DNA of 41,872 nt from Planctomycetota bacterium (GTDB taxonomy: Bacteria > Planctomycetota > UBA8742 > UBA2392), in the NCBI GenBank assembly GCA_019186845.1, contig JABARW010000047.1, positions 1 through 41,872 of the forward strand, given 5' to 3'. The position numbers and the translations under genes are program-made. The notes under the pieces were generated by a model that worked only from the letters and a program-made list of their open reading frames with translations, was not told the DNA's origin and made no database searches. How positions within the stretch are numbered: the first letter of the stretch is position 1; every line of letters starts with the position of its first letter. Shown here one piece after another: positions 28,260-36,170 of this stretch.

Positions 28260-30292
28260 CGCGCCAACTTGTCCAGCAGGCGCCGCGCGTGATCAACATA
28301 AATGGCCTCGGCGAGCGTGGCTTCAAAGCCTCGCGTCGTGACGCCGATGACCTTGCCGTTGCGGTCAATCAGGGGGCCGCCGGAGTTGCCCGGCATGATC
28401 GGAACGGAAATGCCGATGGCGCTGGCATCGCGCTGCAACGAACGGATCACCCCTGTGGCGGGGCTGGTGGTTGTCGTGGCGCTCTTGATCACGCTCAGGC
28501 CCAGGGGATAGCCCAGGGCCATGACCGGGTCGAGCTTGTGCAGCTTGTCCAGTTCCGCATCCGTCGCGATCTCAAGCGGCGTAGCCAGGAACTTGCGATC
28601 CGGGCGGTCGAGTTCGATCACGCACAGGTCGTTGGCCGTGTCCATCTTGTGGACGCGGATCTCGCCAATGCGCTTGAGCACATCATCGGGCAGGTCAGCC
28701 TTGAAGCCGTAGGTCGTCAGCAGTTCGGCGGCGGGCACTTTGGGGGCGAATTCATCGTCCGCAAAGCCCTTGACCGCCAGCGAGCCGCGCCCGCCCCGCT
28801 TCTTGCCGGGAATGGAGGCCCAGGCCTCACTGACATCCAGCTGGTTGGAGCCCACGGCGGCGCGAAGCTTGCTGCCCGAAGGCCAGCACGCAATCACCCA
28901 ATTGCTGAAGTCCGGGTCCGGGTGAAGATCCTGAAGGGCATAGGAAATGGCGAGGTCGGCCTTGAACAGGTAGGGCATGATCACGTGCTTGTTGGTGATC
29001 ACCCAGGCCCTGTTGTCCGAGGTGCGCGCCAGCCAGCCGGTGCCAGACCCCTCCTGAATCGAGACGCGCTTGCCGTCTTTGTCCAGCAACGGAAACTGAA
29101 CAAACACCATGAACACCGACGCGTCGTAACGATCGGCAATGGCCCTGAACGCCTGCTCGCTTGAAAGCTCCCTGCCGCTGCCGGCAAGCGCGGCGCGCGT
29201 CTCCTCCTCGCGCTTCTTCTTTTCTTCCTCGTAACGCTTCTCGAGGTCCTCTCGGTCCTTCTGATACTTCTCTTCAACTTCCTTCAAGCGCTTGAGCAGG
29301 GCGTCCTGGCCTTCGCTGCTGCCGCCGTAGCGCTTGGCCACTTCTTCCATTTGCCGTTCCTGCTCGCGACGGAAGGTGTCCATGTCGGCGGCCATCTTGG
29401 CCACCGCCTCATTGGATGCCTTGATGGCATCGACCTCGCGGCGCATGGCCTCGAGTTCGCGCTCCTGGGCCCGATCGTGCGTGTCACGCTCGGCCTTGTC
29501 GCGCTTGTCCTTGTCCTGTTCGTTGAGCATGTACCAGCCCACCGTCGCGCCGGCCGCCAGCAACAGCAGGAATAACGCTCCGACAATTGTGACCAGGGCG
29601 CCGCTCTTCTTCTGCTGGCGCGCCTCGAGTTGCTCGGCCACTTCTTTGAGCAGATACTTGGTCTTCTCGCCGGCTCCGACCTTGGTGCCCACCTGCTCCA
29701 CAACGCGGTCAATGGAGCTGACCTCGCCGCGGCGCGGTCCGGGGTCCGCCTGCACGCTGGGCATGCCCCGTCCCGCGAATTCGGGCGGAGCGCTCTGGGC
29801 CTGACGCGGAGGCGAAGCCACCGGCGGGGGCGGAGATGCGGCGGCAGGCGCGGCAGGGGATGCCGGCGGCGGAGCAGAAGCCTGTGGGGCCGTCGCTGCT
29901 TTGGGCGAAGGGGCCGCCGGCTGGCCCGCGATCAGAAGCTTCATGATGGCGCCCTCTTGCCCCAGGGAGAGCTTGCTGCCGCTGAGCACGGCGGCGCCCG
30001 AAGCCGTCACGCGCACATCGTTGAGAAACACCCCGTTGGAGCTGCCCTGGTCGCGCACGGTGATGCGCCCCTCGCGCTCGTCTATGAGGCAATGGTGCCC
30101 CGAGACCTTCAGGTCTTTGCCGGGGTCAAAGCGCACGTGACAATCGCTCGCTCGACCAAGGAGAACGCCGTGTCGCAGGTCCGTGGCCGTAAACGCAAAA
30201 CGACGGCCGGAGAGTGAACTGGTCATCACTTCGATGATGAGGCGTGGCGCGGCATCCACTTCCTGCATCGTCTGCATCAGTTCATCGCCCAT
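28256..30292 (-). CDS. FHA-domain, membrane-spanning, trypsin-like serine protease
   Basis: 678 residues. In order: FHA domain (about 18-120) with phosphothreonine-binding motif residues LGR (45-47), SGHH (64-67) and DQGSSNGVFLND (81-92); Pro/Ala-rich linker (125-190); a short basic helix; one transmembrane helix (231-255); a long charged coiled coil (about 258-375); and a C-terminal chymotrypsin-like/HtrA-like protease with VITNKHVI (His436), NDLCVIELD (Asp555) and PGNSGGPL (Ser637). All three catalytic residues are present and no PDZ domain follows. The FHA domain should be cytoplasmic and the protease outside, so the protein can connect Ser/Thr phosphorylation inside to proteolysis outside. 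No kinase gene lies nearby. Confidence 0.9.
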   Translation of the reverse strand: MGDELMQTMQEVDAAPRLIIEVMTSSLSGRRFAFTATDLRHGVLLGRASDCHVRFDPGKDLKVSGHHCLIDEREGRITVRDQGSSNGVFLNDVRVTASGAAVLSGSKLSLGQEGAIMKLLIAGQPAAPSPKAATAPQASAPPPASPAAPAAASPPPPVASPPRQAQSAPPEFAGRGMPSVQADPGPRRGEVSSIDRVVEQVGTKVGAGEKTKYLLKEVAEQLEARQQKKSGALVTIVGALFLLLLAAGATVGWYMLNEQDKDKRDKAERDTHDRAQERELEAMRREVDAIKASNEAVAKMAADMDTFRREQERQMEEVAKRYGGSSEGQDALLKRLKEVEEKYQKDREDLEKRYEEEKKKREEETRAALAGSGRELSSEQAFRAIADRYDASVFMVFVQFPLLDKDGKRVSIQEGSGTGWLARTSDNRAWVITNKHVIMPYLFKADLAISYALQDLHPDPDFSNWVIACWPSGSKLRAAVGSNQLDVSEAWASIPGKKRGGRGSLAVKGFADDEFAPKVPAAELLTTYGFKADLPDDVLKRIGEIRVHKMDTANDLCVIELDRPDRKFLATPLEIATDAELDKLHKLDPVMALGYPLGLSVIKSATTTTSPATGVIRSLQRDASAIGISVPIMPGNSGGPLIDRNGKVIGVTTRGFEATLAEAIYVDHARRLLDKLAR

Positions 30293-30400
30293 CTGGCCGT
30301 CCCCCGGGTGTGTGGCGTCAGAGAGGTGTCAGGCTAGCGGGCAGTGGGGCGACGGGCAAGCTTGCGCGGCCGCCCCGGCTAGCTACGCTTGCGCGCCAGC

Positions 30401-31000
30401 ATGAACTCACAGGGCCCCACGCCTGAACAGATTGAGCGCGCCAACCTGGCCTTCCAGCGCTTTGTTCGCGCTCTGGCCCAGCGCCAGGGAACAGACAAGC
30501 CGGCCGTGGGCTTCACGGCCAGCCAGGAATTCGCGGCGGCCTTCATTGAATCTGGCGCTGCCGAGCAGGCGGAAATCCAGGTCACAGAAGTGTTCTTCGG
30601 CTTTGGGACCTCCAGCGTGGCCCTGTCGGCGCGTGTCAAAGTGCCGGGCAAGGCCTGGCCGCCGCGCCCGCCGGTAGACACGCACTTTCACATGAGGCTG
30701 GTGGAGCTCGCCGTCTCGCAGGCCGCCGACGGGAGCGCAGTCTCGTTCGTGGTGGACGAACCGCTGACCTTCTCCAGCACGCTTGCGGACATGCTGGTGG
30801 GGCTGCTGGGCAAGCTGTTTTCGCGCATGCCCATCAGTATTTCAGACCTGCGCACCAAGGGTGCGCGCCTGAAGCTGAACTTCACGGCGCTCGTTTCCGC
30901 CGCACGGCCTGATCTGGCACAAAGCGCATCGCAGATACGCCTTCAGACGCTGAACTTGACTCCGGGCAGGGCCCACATCGAGTTGCTGTTCAAGGCCTGA
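30401..31000 (+). CDS. Protein of unknown function upstream of the cation exchanger
   Basis: 199 residues, soluble by eye, no signal peptide. Begins with a helical region EQIERANLAFQRFVRALAQR and continues with alternating strands such as QVTEVFFGFGTSSVALSARV and VSFVVDEPLTFSSTLADML, and LRTKGARLKLNFTALVSAAR. No family recognised. The ATG at 30401 is preferred to a TTG four codons earlier. It ends 4 bases before the exchanger start and so is probably in the same transcript. The 108 bases upstream hold the divergent promoters for it and the FHA protease. Confidence 0.7.
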   Translation: MNSQGPTPEQIERANLAFQRFVRALAQRQGTDKPAVGFTASQEFAAAFIESGAAEQAEIQVTEVFFGFGTSSVALSARVKVPGKAWPPRPPVDTHFHMRLVELAVSQAADGSAVSFVVDEPLTFSSTLADMLVGLLGKLFSRMPISISDLRTKGARLKLNFTALVSAARPDLAQSASQIRLQTLNLTPGRAHIELLFKA

Positions 31001-31004
31001 TGAT

Positions 31005-31979
31005 ATGGAACTGTTCATCATCATAGTGCAATTGGTGGCGGGCCTGGGCGTGTTGACCCTGGGGGCTGACTGGCTGGTGCGCGGTTCCAGCAACTTCGCG
31101 CTCTCCATCGGCATCAAACCCTTGATCATCGGTTTGACCCTGGTGGCCTTTGGCACCAGCGCGCCGGAACTGACCGTCAGCGTCAAGGGCGCGCTCGACG
31201 GCAACTCGGGCATCGCCGTGGGCAACGTAATTGGCAGCAACATCGCCAATATCGGTCTGATTCTGGGCCTTTGCGCCATCATTCGCCCGGTGGACGTCTC
31301 CAAGGAGCTGTTCAGGCGCGACATCCCCATGATGCTGGTGGCTTCCGTGGCCCTGGGCCTGTTGCCCTTCGTGGGCGGTCCCAGCCCCCTGGGTGAGAGC
31401 GTTGGTTTTGAGTTTTCACGCTGGAAGGCGTTGGTACTGCTCGGGCTTTTTCTCATCAGTCTCTGGCTGACTTTCCGTAACGCCGGTTCCAGCGAAACAC
31501 CGCTCGATGATGTGGCCCAAAAGATCAGCCGCACCAAGAACCTGCTGCTCGCACTTGTGGGGCTGGGCGGTTTGATTGGCGGCGGCTATTTTTTCGTTGA
31601 AGGCGCGGTATCGCTGGCGGAAAGACTTGGCATACCTCAGCTAGTCATCGGCTTGACGATCGTCGCTGTCGGCACCAGCCTGCCGGAGTTCGCCACGTCG
31701 ATCATCGCGGCGATCCGGGGCCAGTCGGACATCTCCGTCGGCAATGTGGTGGGCAGCAACATCTTCAACATCCTGTTTGTGCTGGGGCTCTCCGCCGCCA
31801 TCTCCCCCGTCATGATCGAGCCCAAGACCCTTCAAATGGACATCCCCGTGATGCTCCTGATGGCCCTGCTCCTGCCGGCACTGGCATGGAGGTCGCGTAA
31901 ACTCGGACGGCTGGGAGGCGCGATGCTTCTGGCAGCATATGTGCTCTACTCCTGCAACCTGTTTTTCAACTGGATTTGA
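31005..31979 (+). CDS. Ca2+/Na+ exchanger, CaCA family (YrbG type)
   Basis: 324 residues with about ten transmembrane helices. The two alpha repeats are clear: GTSAPELTVSVKGALDGNSG with GNVIGSNIANI (near residues 49-82) and GTSLPEFATSIIAAIRGQSD with GNVVGSNIFNI (near 222-260), which bind the cations. YrbG-like proteins move Ca2+ or other cations against Na+, K+ or H+ at the inner membrane; direction and ions cannot be read from the sequence. It starts 4 bases after the upstream unknown gene. Confidence 0.93.
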   Translation: MELFIIIVQLVAGLGVLTLGADWLVRGSSNFALSIGIKPLIIGLTLVAFGTSAPELTVSVKGALDGNSGIAVGNVIGSNIANIGLILGLCAIIRPVDVSKELFRRDIPMMLVASVALGLLPFVGGPSPLGESVGFEFSRWKALVLLGLFLISLWLTFRNAGSSETPLDDVAQKISRTKNLLLALVGLGGLIGGGYFFVEGAVSLAERLGIPQLVIGLTIVAVGTSLPEFATSIIAAIRGQSDISVGNVVGSNIFNILFVLGLSAAISPVMIEPKTLQMDIPVMLLMALLLPALAWRSRKLGRLGGAMLLAAYVLYSCNLFFNWI

Positions 31980-32055
31980 CCCCGCTCGCAGAATCCCCGT
32001 AACGCCCCGGTCCCCGGCTAGGTAGCAAGGACAGTCCATCGACCCGAGGTCGTTC

Positions 32056-33450
32056 ATGCGCGTTTCACTGCCCCTGACGCTGTTGTCCTGCCTTATCTCC
32101 TTTGCTGCCGGCGCCGCGGGCATGTACGCCCTGAACAGCGGCCAGGAAGTCCGCCCTGCGGCGCGTCGCGACCACTGCCAGACCGCCGACGCGACCGACA
32201 CACCCTCGGTCAAGGTCGGCACGCCCTCCCGCGAAGCCCCTGCGGCCGATGGCGCGGCTTCCCCTGCGGACACCGGGGCCGCCCATGCGAAGTCTGACGC
32301 TGAACCCCGCGGCGAGCCCGCTGCAACCGCCAGGCCGGAAGTCCCCGCGGAGGTCAACCCCGCTCCTGCGGCTCCCGCGGTTCCCGCAGAGAAAACACCC
32401 GCCGAGAGAGCCAAGGACCTGCGCGACGCCTTGGAAAAGATCAAGGACAAGTCGCCCGAGGAACTGGACCCTGAGGAGATCCTCAGCGACATGATGGGCA
32501 AGCGCGTGGACTACTCCGTCACGCTCGCCGGTACCGTGACAGACAGCCTGGGAAATCCCGTGGCGGGAGCCGAGGTGATGGCCGAAACCCAGGAAACCAT
32601 GGGAGGTGAGGGCGCCATGATGGTCTTCTCCACGGCCAGTTCGGGCCATCGTATCGCCGTGACAGACGCATCAGGTGCCTTCAGCGGAACCTTGACAACC
32701 AGGGTGACCGAGAATGCCAAGGTCAGCGTGCAGCTGCGCAGCCGCGCCAAGGGCCACGGCGAGAGCAAGAAGGTCACGGTGGAAGTCAAGCACGGTGAAA
32801 CGAAGGATGGCATTGCCCTGCGCTTGCTTGGCGCGGGCATCGTGACCGGGCGGGTGGTGGATGCTACGGGCCAGGGCGTCGCCGGTTGCACGGTCAGCCT
32901 TACTTCGCTGGCCCGCGAGGGCGGCCCCATGTTCATTGAAAACGAAGTGGAGGTCGGGGCGGGCGGCCGCAACCGCGCCCTCACCGACGCTTCGGGCGAG
33001 TATCGCTTTGAAGATGTCGCGGAGGGCAGCTATCGCCTCAGCCTGCGCTCCCCCGGCTTCAAGGAGAAGAGCGGCCCGCGCAGCGTTGAAGTCAAGGCCG
33101 GCCAGATCGTGCGCGTGGACAACGATTTCGTGGTCGCCGCCACGACCTCGCTGAAGGTCAAGCTGGTGACCGAAGGCGGCCAGCCCGCCCAGGGCTGGGC
33201 CACGGTCGAATTCGAGAACAGCGAGGGCAAAGTCGTCGAAAGGCGCCAGGGCATGGTTTCGGCTGAAGGCGACTTGCAGCTCAATGACCCGCCCGTCGGC
33301 GGCTTCAACGTGACCGTCAAACTCTGGGGCTACCACGACAGCGCCAAGACCTGGCACACCTTCACGCAGGATCAGCCCACTGACATGGGTACGCTGGCCC
33401 TGACCGCAAACCCCGAAGCAACCAGAAGCCGCGCCCGCATGCGTCGCTGA
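32056..33450 (+). CDS. Exported protein with carboxypeptidase-regulatory-like repeats
   Basis: 464 residues. Residues 1-25 (MRVSLPLTLLSCLISFAAGAAG) form a signal peptide or anchor. Next is a low-complexity Ala/Pro/Glu linker to about 115, a charged helix AERAKDLRDALEKIKDKSPE, then two clear beta repeats of the carboxypeptidase regulatory-like type: VTLAGTVTDSLGNPVAGAEV with a later AVTDASGAFSGTLT, and GIVTGRVVDATGQGVAGCTV with LTDASGEYRFEDVAEGSYRL. A third, weaker unit starts at SLKVKLVTEGGQPAQGWATV. These domains are structural or binding modules; no enzyme domain is attached. It resembles the anchored protein at 16102 in plan. GAGG lies 9 bases before the ATG. Confidence 0.82.
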   Translation: MRVSLPLTLLSCLISFAAGAAGMYALNSGQEVRPAARRDHCQTADATDTPSVKVGTPSREAPAADGAASPADTGAAHAKSDAEPRGEPAATARPEVPAEVNPAPAAPAVPAEKTPAERAKDLRDALEKIKDKSPEELDPEEILSDMMGKRVDYSVTLAGTVTDSLGNPVAGAEVMAETQETMGGEGAMMVFSTASSGHRIAVTDASGAFSGTLTTRVTENAKVSVQLRSRAKGHGESKKVTVEVKHGETKDGIALRLLGAGIVTGRVVDATGQGVAGCTVSLTSLAREGGPMFIENEVEVGAGGRNRALTDASGEYRFEDVAEGSYRLSLRSPGFKEKSGPRSVEVKAGQIVRVDNDFVVAATTSLKVKLVTEGGQPAQGWATVEFENSEGKVVERRQGMVSAEGDLQLNDPPVGGFNVTVKLWGYHDSAKTWHTFTQDQPTDMGTLALTANPEATRSRARMRR

Positions 33451-33509
33451 TCCAGGCCCGTGAGCTTTCAACAATTGGATAACCCGACACACTCCGCCCG
33501 TCTTGGGGC

Positions 33510-33515
33510 TACAAT
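33510..33515 (+). promoter_or_regulatory. Putative -10 element of the zinc-ribbon gene
   Basis: TACAAT ends 6 bases before the ATG at 33522. If it is used as -10, transcription would start at or next to the A of the ATG, giving a leaderless message. No ribosome site is seen before this ATG, which fits. No good -35 is visible. Confidence 0.35.
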
Positions 33516-33521
33516 TCCGCC

Positions 33522-33680
33522 ATGGACACGCCGCCAATCTGCCCCTATTGCGGCTTTAGAGGCGCCCTGGTTTGGGTGCATGGGCACGGCCAGTGCGCTC
33601 AATGCAGGCTGAACGTCGACCCCTGCTGCGGGGGCGAGTGCGCCACCCGAGGGACCGGCGCGGAGGAGACCCATGGCTGA
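33522..33680 (+). CDS. Small zinc-ribbon-like protein
   Basis: 52 residues. Contains ICPYCGFRG, then QCAQCRLNVDPCCGGECA, that is two CxxC pairs spaced 17 residues apart plus another Cys-rich CCGGEC motif, typical of a small zinc ribbon. The end overlaps the next gene by 8 bases (stop at 33678-33680, next ATG at 33673), which supports real translation and coupling. The role is unknown; a nucleic-acid- or protein-binding role is typical for such domains. The conserved-looking spacing and the overlap are the main evidence because it is short. Confidence 0.65.
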   Translation: MDTPPICPYCGFRGALVWVHGHGQCAQCRLNVDPCCGGECATRGTGAEETHG

Positions 33681-33906
33681 CAAGGCGACACTCGACGCCG
33701 CGTTCAAGGCATTCAAAAAGCGGCTCAAGATCTACCAGAACGATGCTTCTTCCAGCTCAGCGCCGGCGGCCCACCTGAGCAAGGGCGCGCCGGTCATCAC
33801 TGCCATAGAGCCGCCCAACCAATGGCCCCAGGAAGTCTGGGACGAACTGGTCGCTAAGGGCAAGCTGCGCAAGGCGGGCGCCCGCACCTATGAGTTGAAC
33901 AAGTAG
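33673..33906 (+). CDS. Small conserved-looking protein of unknown function
   Basis: 77 residues, soluble. Begins with a basic helix ATLDAAFKAFKKRLKIYQ, then a Ser/Ala linker, and ends with ITAIEPPNQWPQEVWDELVA and a basic C-terminal segment GKLRKAGARTYELNK. GGAGGAG directly before the ATG is a strong ribosome site and lies inside the coding end of the zinc-ribbon gene. The two are therefore likely co-expressed and may interact. No family recognised. Confidence 0.72.
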   Translation: MADKATLDAAFKAFKKRLKIYQNDASSSSAPAAHLSKGAPVITAIEPPNQWPQEVWDELVAKGKLRKAGARTYELNK

Positions 33907-33919
33907 CGACAACAGCTGC

Positions 33920-34294
33920 CTACTTTGCCTTCCTGGGTCCGAACTCCTTGCCGCGGTTGTGCTTCTTGCGAAGCTTCTTGATGAGCTTCTTGGCGGCCTT
34001 CTGGAGCAATTCACCGGGACTGACGCGCTTGTCCTTGTTGGAGAGCCAATCAGCCGCGTAGCGCAGCTCTTCGGCCAACTTTTGCGTGAGCCATTCGCCG
34101 CCTTCGGAGGCCTTCTTGTTGGCCTTCTGGGCCATCTCCCCCACTTTGACTGCCGCCAGCCTCGCTGCCTTGGTCGCAGTCTTGGCCACGGCCTTGGCTT
34201 CTTCTTTCACTTCCTGCACGATTTCGGCCGCCACCGTGGCCTCGGGTGCGGGTTTGGCCTGAGAGGCTTCGTCGCTCTTGGGTCGCTTTGCCAT
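33920..34294 (-). CDS. Lys/Ala-rich basic protein, possibly histone-like
   Basis: 124 residues. Acidic-to-neutral N-terminal part with Ala/Glu (EATVAAEIVQEVKEEAKAVA), then an Ala/Lys-rich helix KTATKAARLAAVKVGEMAQK, a middle WLTQKLAEELRYAADWLSNK, and a very basic end KKLIKKLRKKHNRGKEFGPR. The composition recalls histone H1-like or apolipoprotein-like amphipathic proteins; no specific family is recognised. The ATG at 34294 follows GAGGAG at a good distance and is preferred to a Met 8 codons upstream. Its stop faces that of the 77-residue gene across 13 bases. Confidence 0.72.
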   Translation of the reverse strand: MAKRPKSDEASQAKPAPEATVAAEIVQEVKEEAKAVAKTATKAARLAAVKVGEMAQKANKKASEGGEWLTQKLAEELRYAADWLSNKDKRVSPGELLQKAAKKLIKKLRKKHNRGKEFGPRKAK

Positions 34295-34346
34295 GGTTTC
34301 ACGTCTCCTCGGTCTCATCGGGATTCAGTCGCGCCATTACTTATTC

Positions 34347-34352
34347 ATTGTA
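34347..34352 (-). promoter_or_regulatory. Putative -10 element of the basic-protein gene
   Basis: Reading the minus strand the hexamer is TACAAT, in the context GGTTACAATGAA, very like the one before ssrA. Transcription would start near 34340, about 45 bases before the ATG. No good -35 is seen. Confidence 0.4.
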
Positions 34353-34449
34353 ACCCGCCACCCGGGGCCCGTCCCGCCAAAGAGGGGGCAAAACCAGAGC
34401 CCTGGCCGGAACCCCAGCAGCGCGCGTGGGCGCGGCTGAGAGAGTTCGC

Positions 34450-35397
34450 TCAGACTTTGCGGTGTTTCGTGCGGGTGCGCTCACTGCCGTCGGGCAGCTT
34501 GACCACCTCGTAATCGCCAAAGAGGTTGGGAGCCTCCTTGATCATCAGGCGGCAGAGGTCGCAGGCGAGCGCACGAATCTCGGCCTCGGCATGGATGTCG
34601 CCCCGCAGTTCGATGAAGTGGCGCAGCGCGCGCGCGTTAGCCGTCACGAAAATCTTCGTTTCGGTCGCGTTAGGCAGCACGCAGCGCGCGGCCTCACGCG
34701 CCGTCTTGCGCCGCGCCGTGAGAGTGACTTTCTTGAGGTACTTGTTGGCCTCTTTGTCGCTCTCAACAAGTGTGGCCCACTGGGCGATGCTGCGTGTTCC
34801 CGCCGGCGGCTTGGCCTCGCCGTGGCCGGGCTTGAAGGCGTAGCCGTCGTCCTTGGCAACGAGAAGTTCCTCGCGCAGGGCGAAATCGACGAGCTGCCGC
34901 GGGCTGGTGTATTTGTCCGCCAGCTTGTCGGTGAGCTCGGCGTAGAGCTTGCTGGTGTTCTCGCAGAAGCCGCGCAGGGCACTTTCGAGTTCGGCATCGC
35001 CCTGCATGGCAGGCGGAATCACGAAGCTGGCGTCGCGCTCATCAACGTAGCGCTGCGAGAGCTGCGAGTAGCCAAAGCCTGCGCGATGGCGGATAAGTTC
35101 GTGCGTCAGTGAACGAGACACGCCCGTGAAGATGAAGTTGAACACCGTGTGCTCAAGCACGCTGCCGTGGCCGACTTCGAGGATGTGGCCGAGATAGTCT
35201 TTGTTGCTCTTGCGGCCCTGCTTGTCGCCAAAGCTCATGTAGCACATGCGGCCGGCAAGCTCTGGCAGCTTCTCGCCATCGATGGCCGTGTCGGTCATCC
35301 AGGTCGTGCCCTCTTCTTCAAGGAAGCGGCGGGCGTCAGCGTCGGACATCACCTGCTTGCCGACGAGATAGATTTTCGGGCGGGTGAAGAATTTCAT
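34450..35397 (-). CDS. thyX: Flavin-dependent thymidylate synthase (long form)
   Basis: 315 residues. Makes dTMP from dUMP with FAD, methylenetetrahydrofolate and NADPH. The ThyX motif is LIRHRAGFGYSQLSQRYVDE with RHR at 103-105 and Ser114; upstream are GHGSVLEHTVFNFIFTGVSR and HELI, and downstream TNARALRHFIELRGDIHAEA and EIRALACDLCRLM, which fit the FAD/dUMP-binding part. At 315 residues it is longer than the common 220-260, partly because of a Lys/Pro-rich insert near 195-205 (KPGHGEAKPPAGTRS) and a C-terminal basic tail. No thyA is in the window. Confidence 0.94.
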   Translation of the reverse strand: MKFFTRPKIYLVGKQVMSDADARRFLEEEGTTWMTDTAIDGEKLPELAGRMCYMSFGDKQGRKSNKDYLGHILEVGHGSVLEHTVFNFIFTGVSRSLTHELIRHRAGFGYSQLSQRYVDERDASFVIPPAMQGDAELESALRGFCENTSKLYAELTDKLADKYTSPRQLVDFALREELLVAKDDGYAFKPGHGEAKPPAGTRSIAQWATLVESDKEANKYLKKVTLTARRKTAREAARCVLPNATETKIFVTANARALRHFIELRGDIHAEAEIRALACDLCRLMIKEAPNLFGDYEVVKLPDGSERTRTKHRKV

Positions 35398-35538
35398 TTC
35401 GCGTCTCGAGTCGACTGTTCCGCTCAGAATTCAGAGGCAGAGGCGCGCGAACATAGCACACAGTCGCCGCCCTTGCAGCGATGTTGACAATTGTCGGAGG
35501 TTCGCCCGACACTCGCTGCGCCATGCGCAGGAGAGCCG
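35398..35538. other. Intergenic region upstream of thyX
   Basis: 141 bases between thyX (start at 35397) and the stop of the next minus-strand gene. It contains a perfect 10-base palindrome, GACAATTGTC, at 35486-35495. On the minus strand TGCTATGTT (near 35458-35450) resembles an extended -10, a possible thyX promoter. No gene seen. Confidence 0.35.
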
Positions 35539-36021
35539 CTACATCAGCATGGGATCTGCGTCGGGCGGGCTGTCCGTTTCGGCCGGGGCCAGCTCTTCAC
35601 CCTCGGCGGGGCTGGTGTCCTCGCCGATGAGGTCGCGGGTGCCGCGGTCAATCTCCTCGAACAACTTGAGAAAGGGCACGGCGCCCGCAGCGCTGGCCGG
35701 GTTCATGGCCTGAAAGAACCGGACCTGGGCCGCGAAATCCTGGGCGCAGCGGGCGATTTCCTGAACAATGGTTTGAACGCGCTGTTTTCCGTTGCGCACT
35801 TCGCCGGGTTCGATGGACTTGTCGGCGGCCAGATGCCGGTCGCTTTCCTTGAGTTCGTCCAGCGAGTTCTTCAGGCGGTCCGAAATCAGCTTGTAGTCCT
35901 TGAGCAGGTCCGCTTCGTGGCCAGGTACGCTGCCCGTGGCAAACGGTTCCGTCAGGGCGGCACAAAGGCGCACGGCTTCCACGCGCTTTTCAATGAACAA
36001 CAGGGAAATGCCAATCGACAT
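35539..36021 (-). CDS. Protein of unknown function, mostly helical
   Basis: 160 residues. Charged, helical by eye: LKDYKLISDRLKNSLDELKE and NGKQRVQTIVQEIARCAQDF, then QVRFFQAMNPASAAGAVPFL and an acidic Pro/Glu/Asp-rich tail. No signal peptide and no recognised family. The start is well supported: GGGAGG lies 5 bases before the ATG at 36021. The gene diverges from the thiolase gene across 149 bases. Confidence 0.68.
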   Translation of the reverse strand: MSIGISLLFIEKRVEAVRLCAALTEPFATGSVPGHEADLLKDYKLISDRLKNSLDELKESDRHLAADKSIEPGEVRNGKQRVQTIVQEIARCAQDFAAQVRFFQAMNPASAAGAVPFLKLFEEIDRGTRDLIGEDTSPAEGEELAPAETDSPPDADPMLM

Positions 36022-36170
36022 GACGCCTCCCGGCCAGGACCGTCAACGCAAAAGCTAACCGGGCGATAGTTTATAGAGTCCGGCGCCCCTGAACCAGTGT
36101 TTGCAGATTGGGGATTGCCAGTTTTCGCCGCCGCGTTAGACAGGGGGGTAGCCCTTCTCAGGAGACATCG

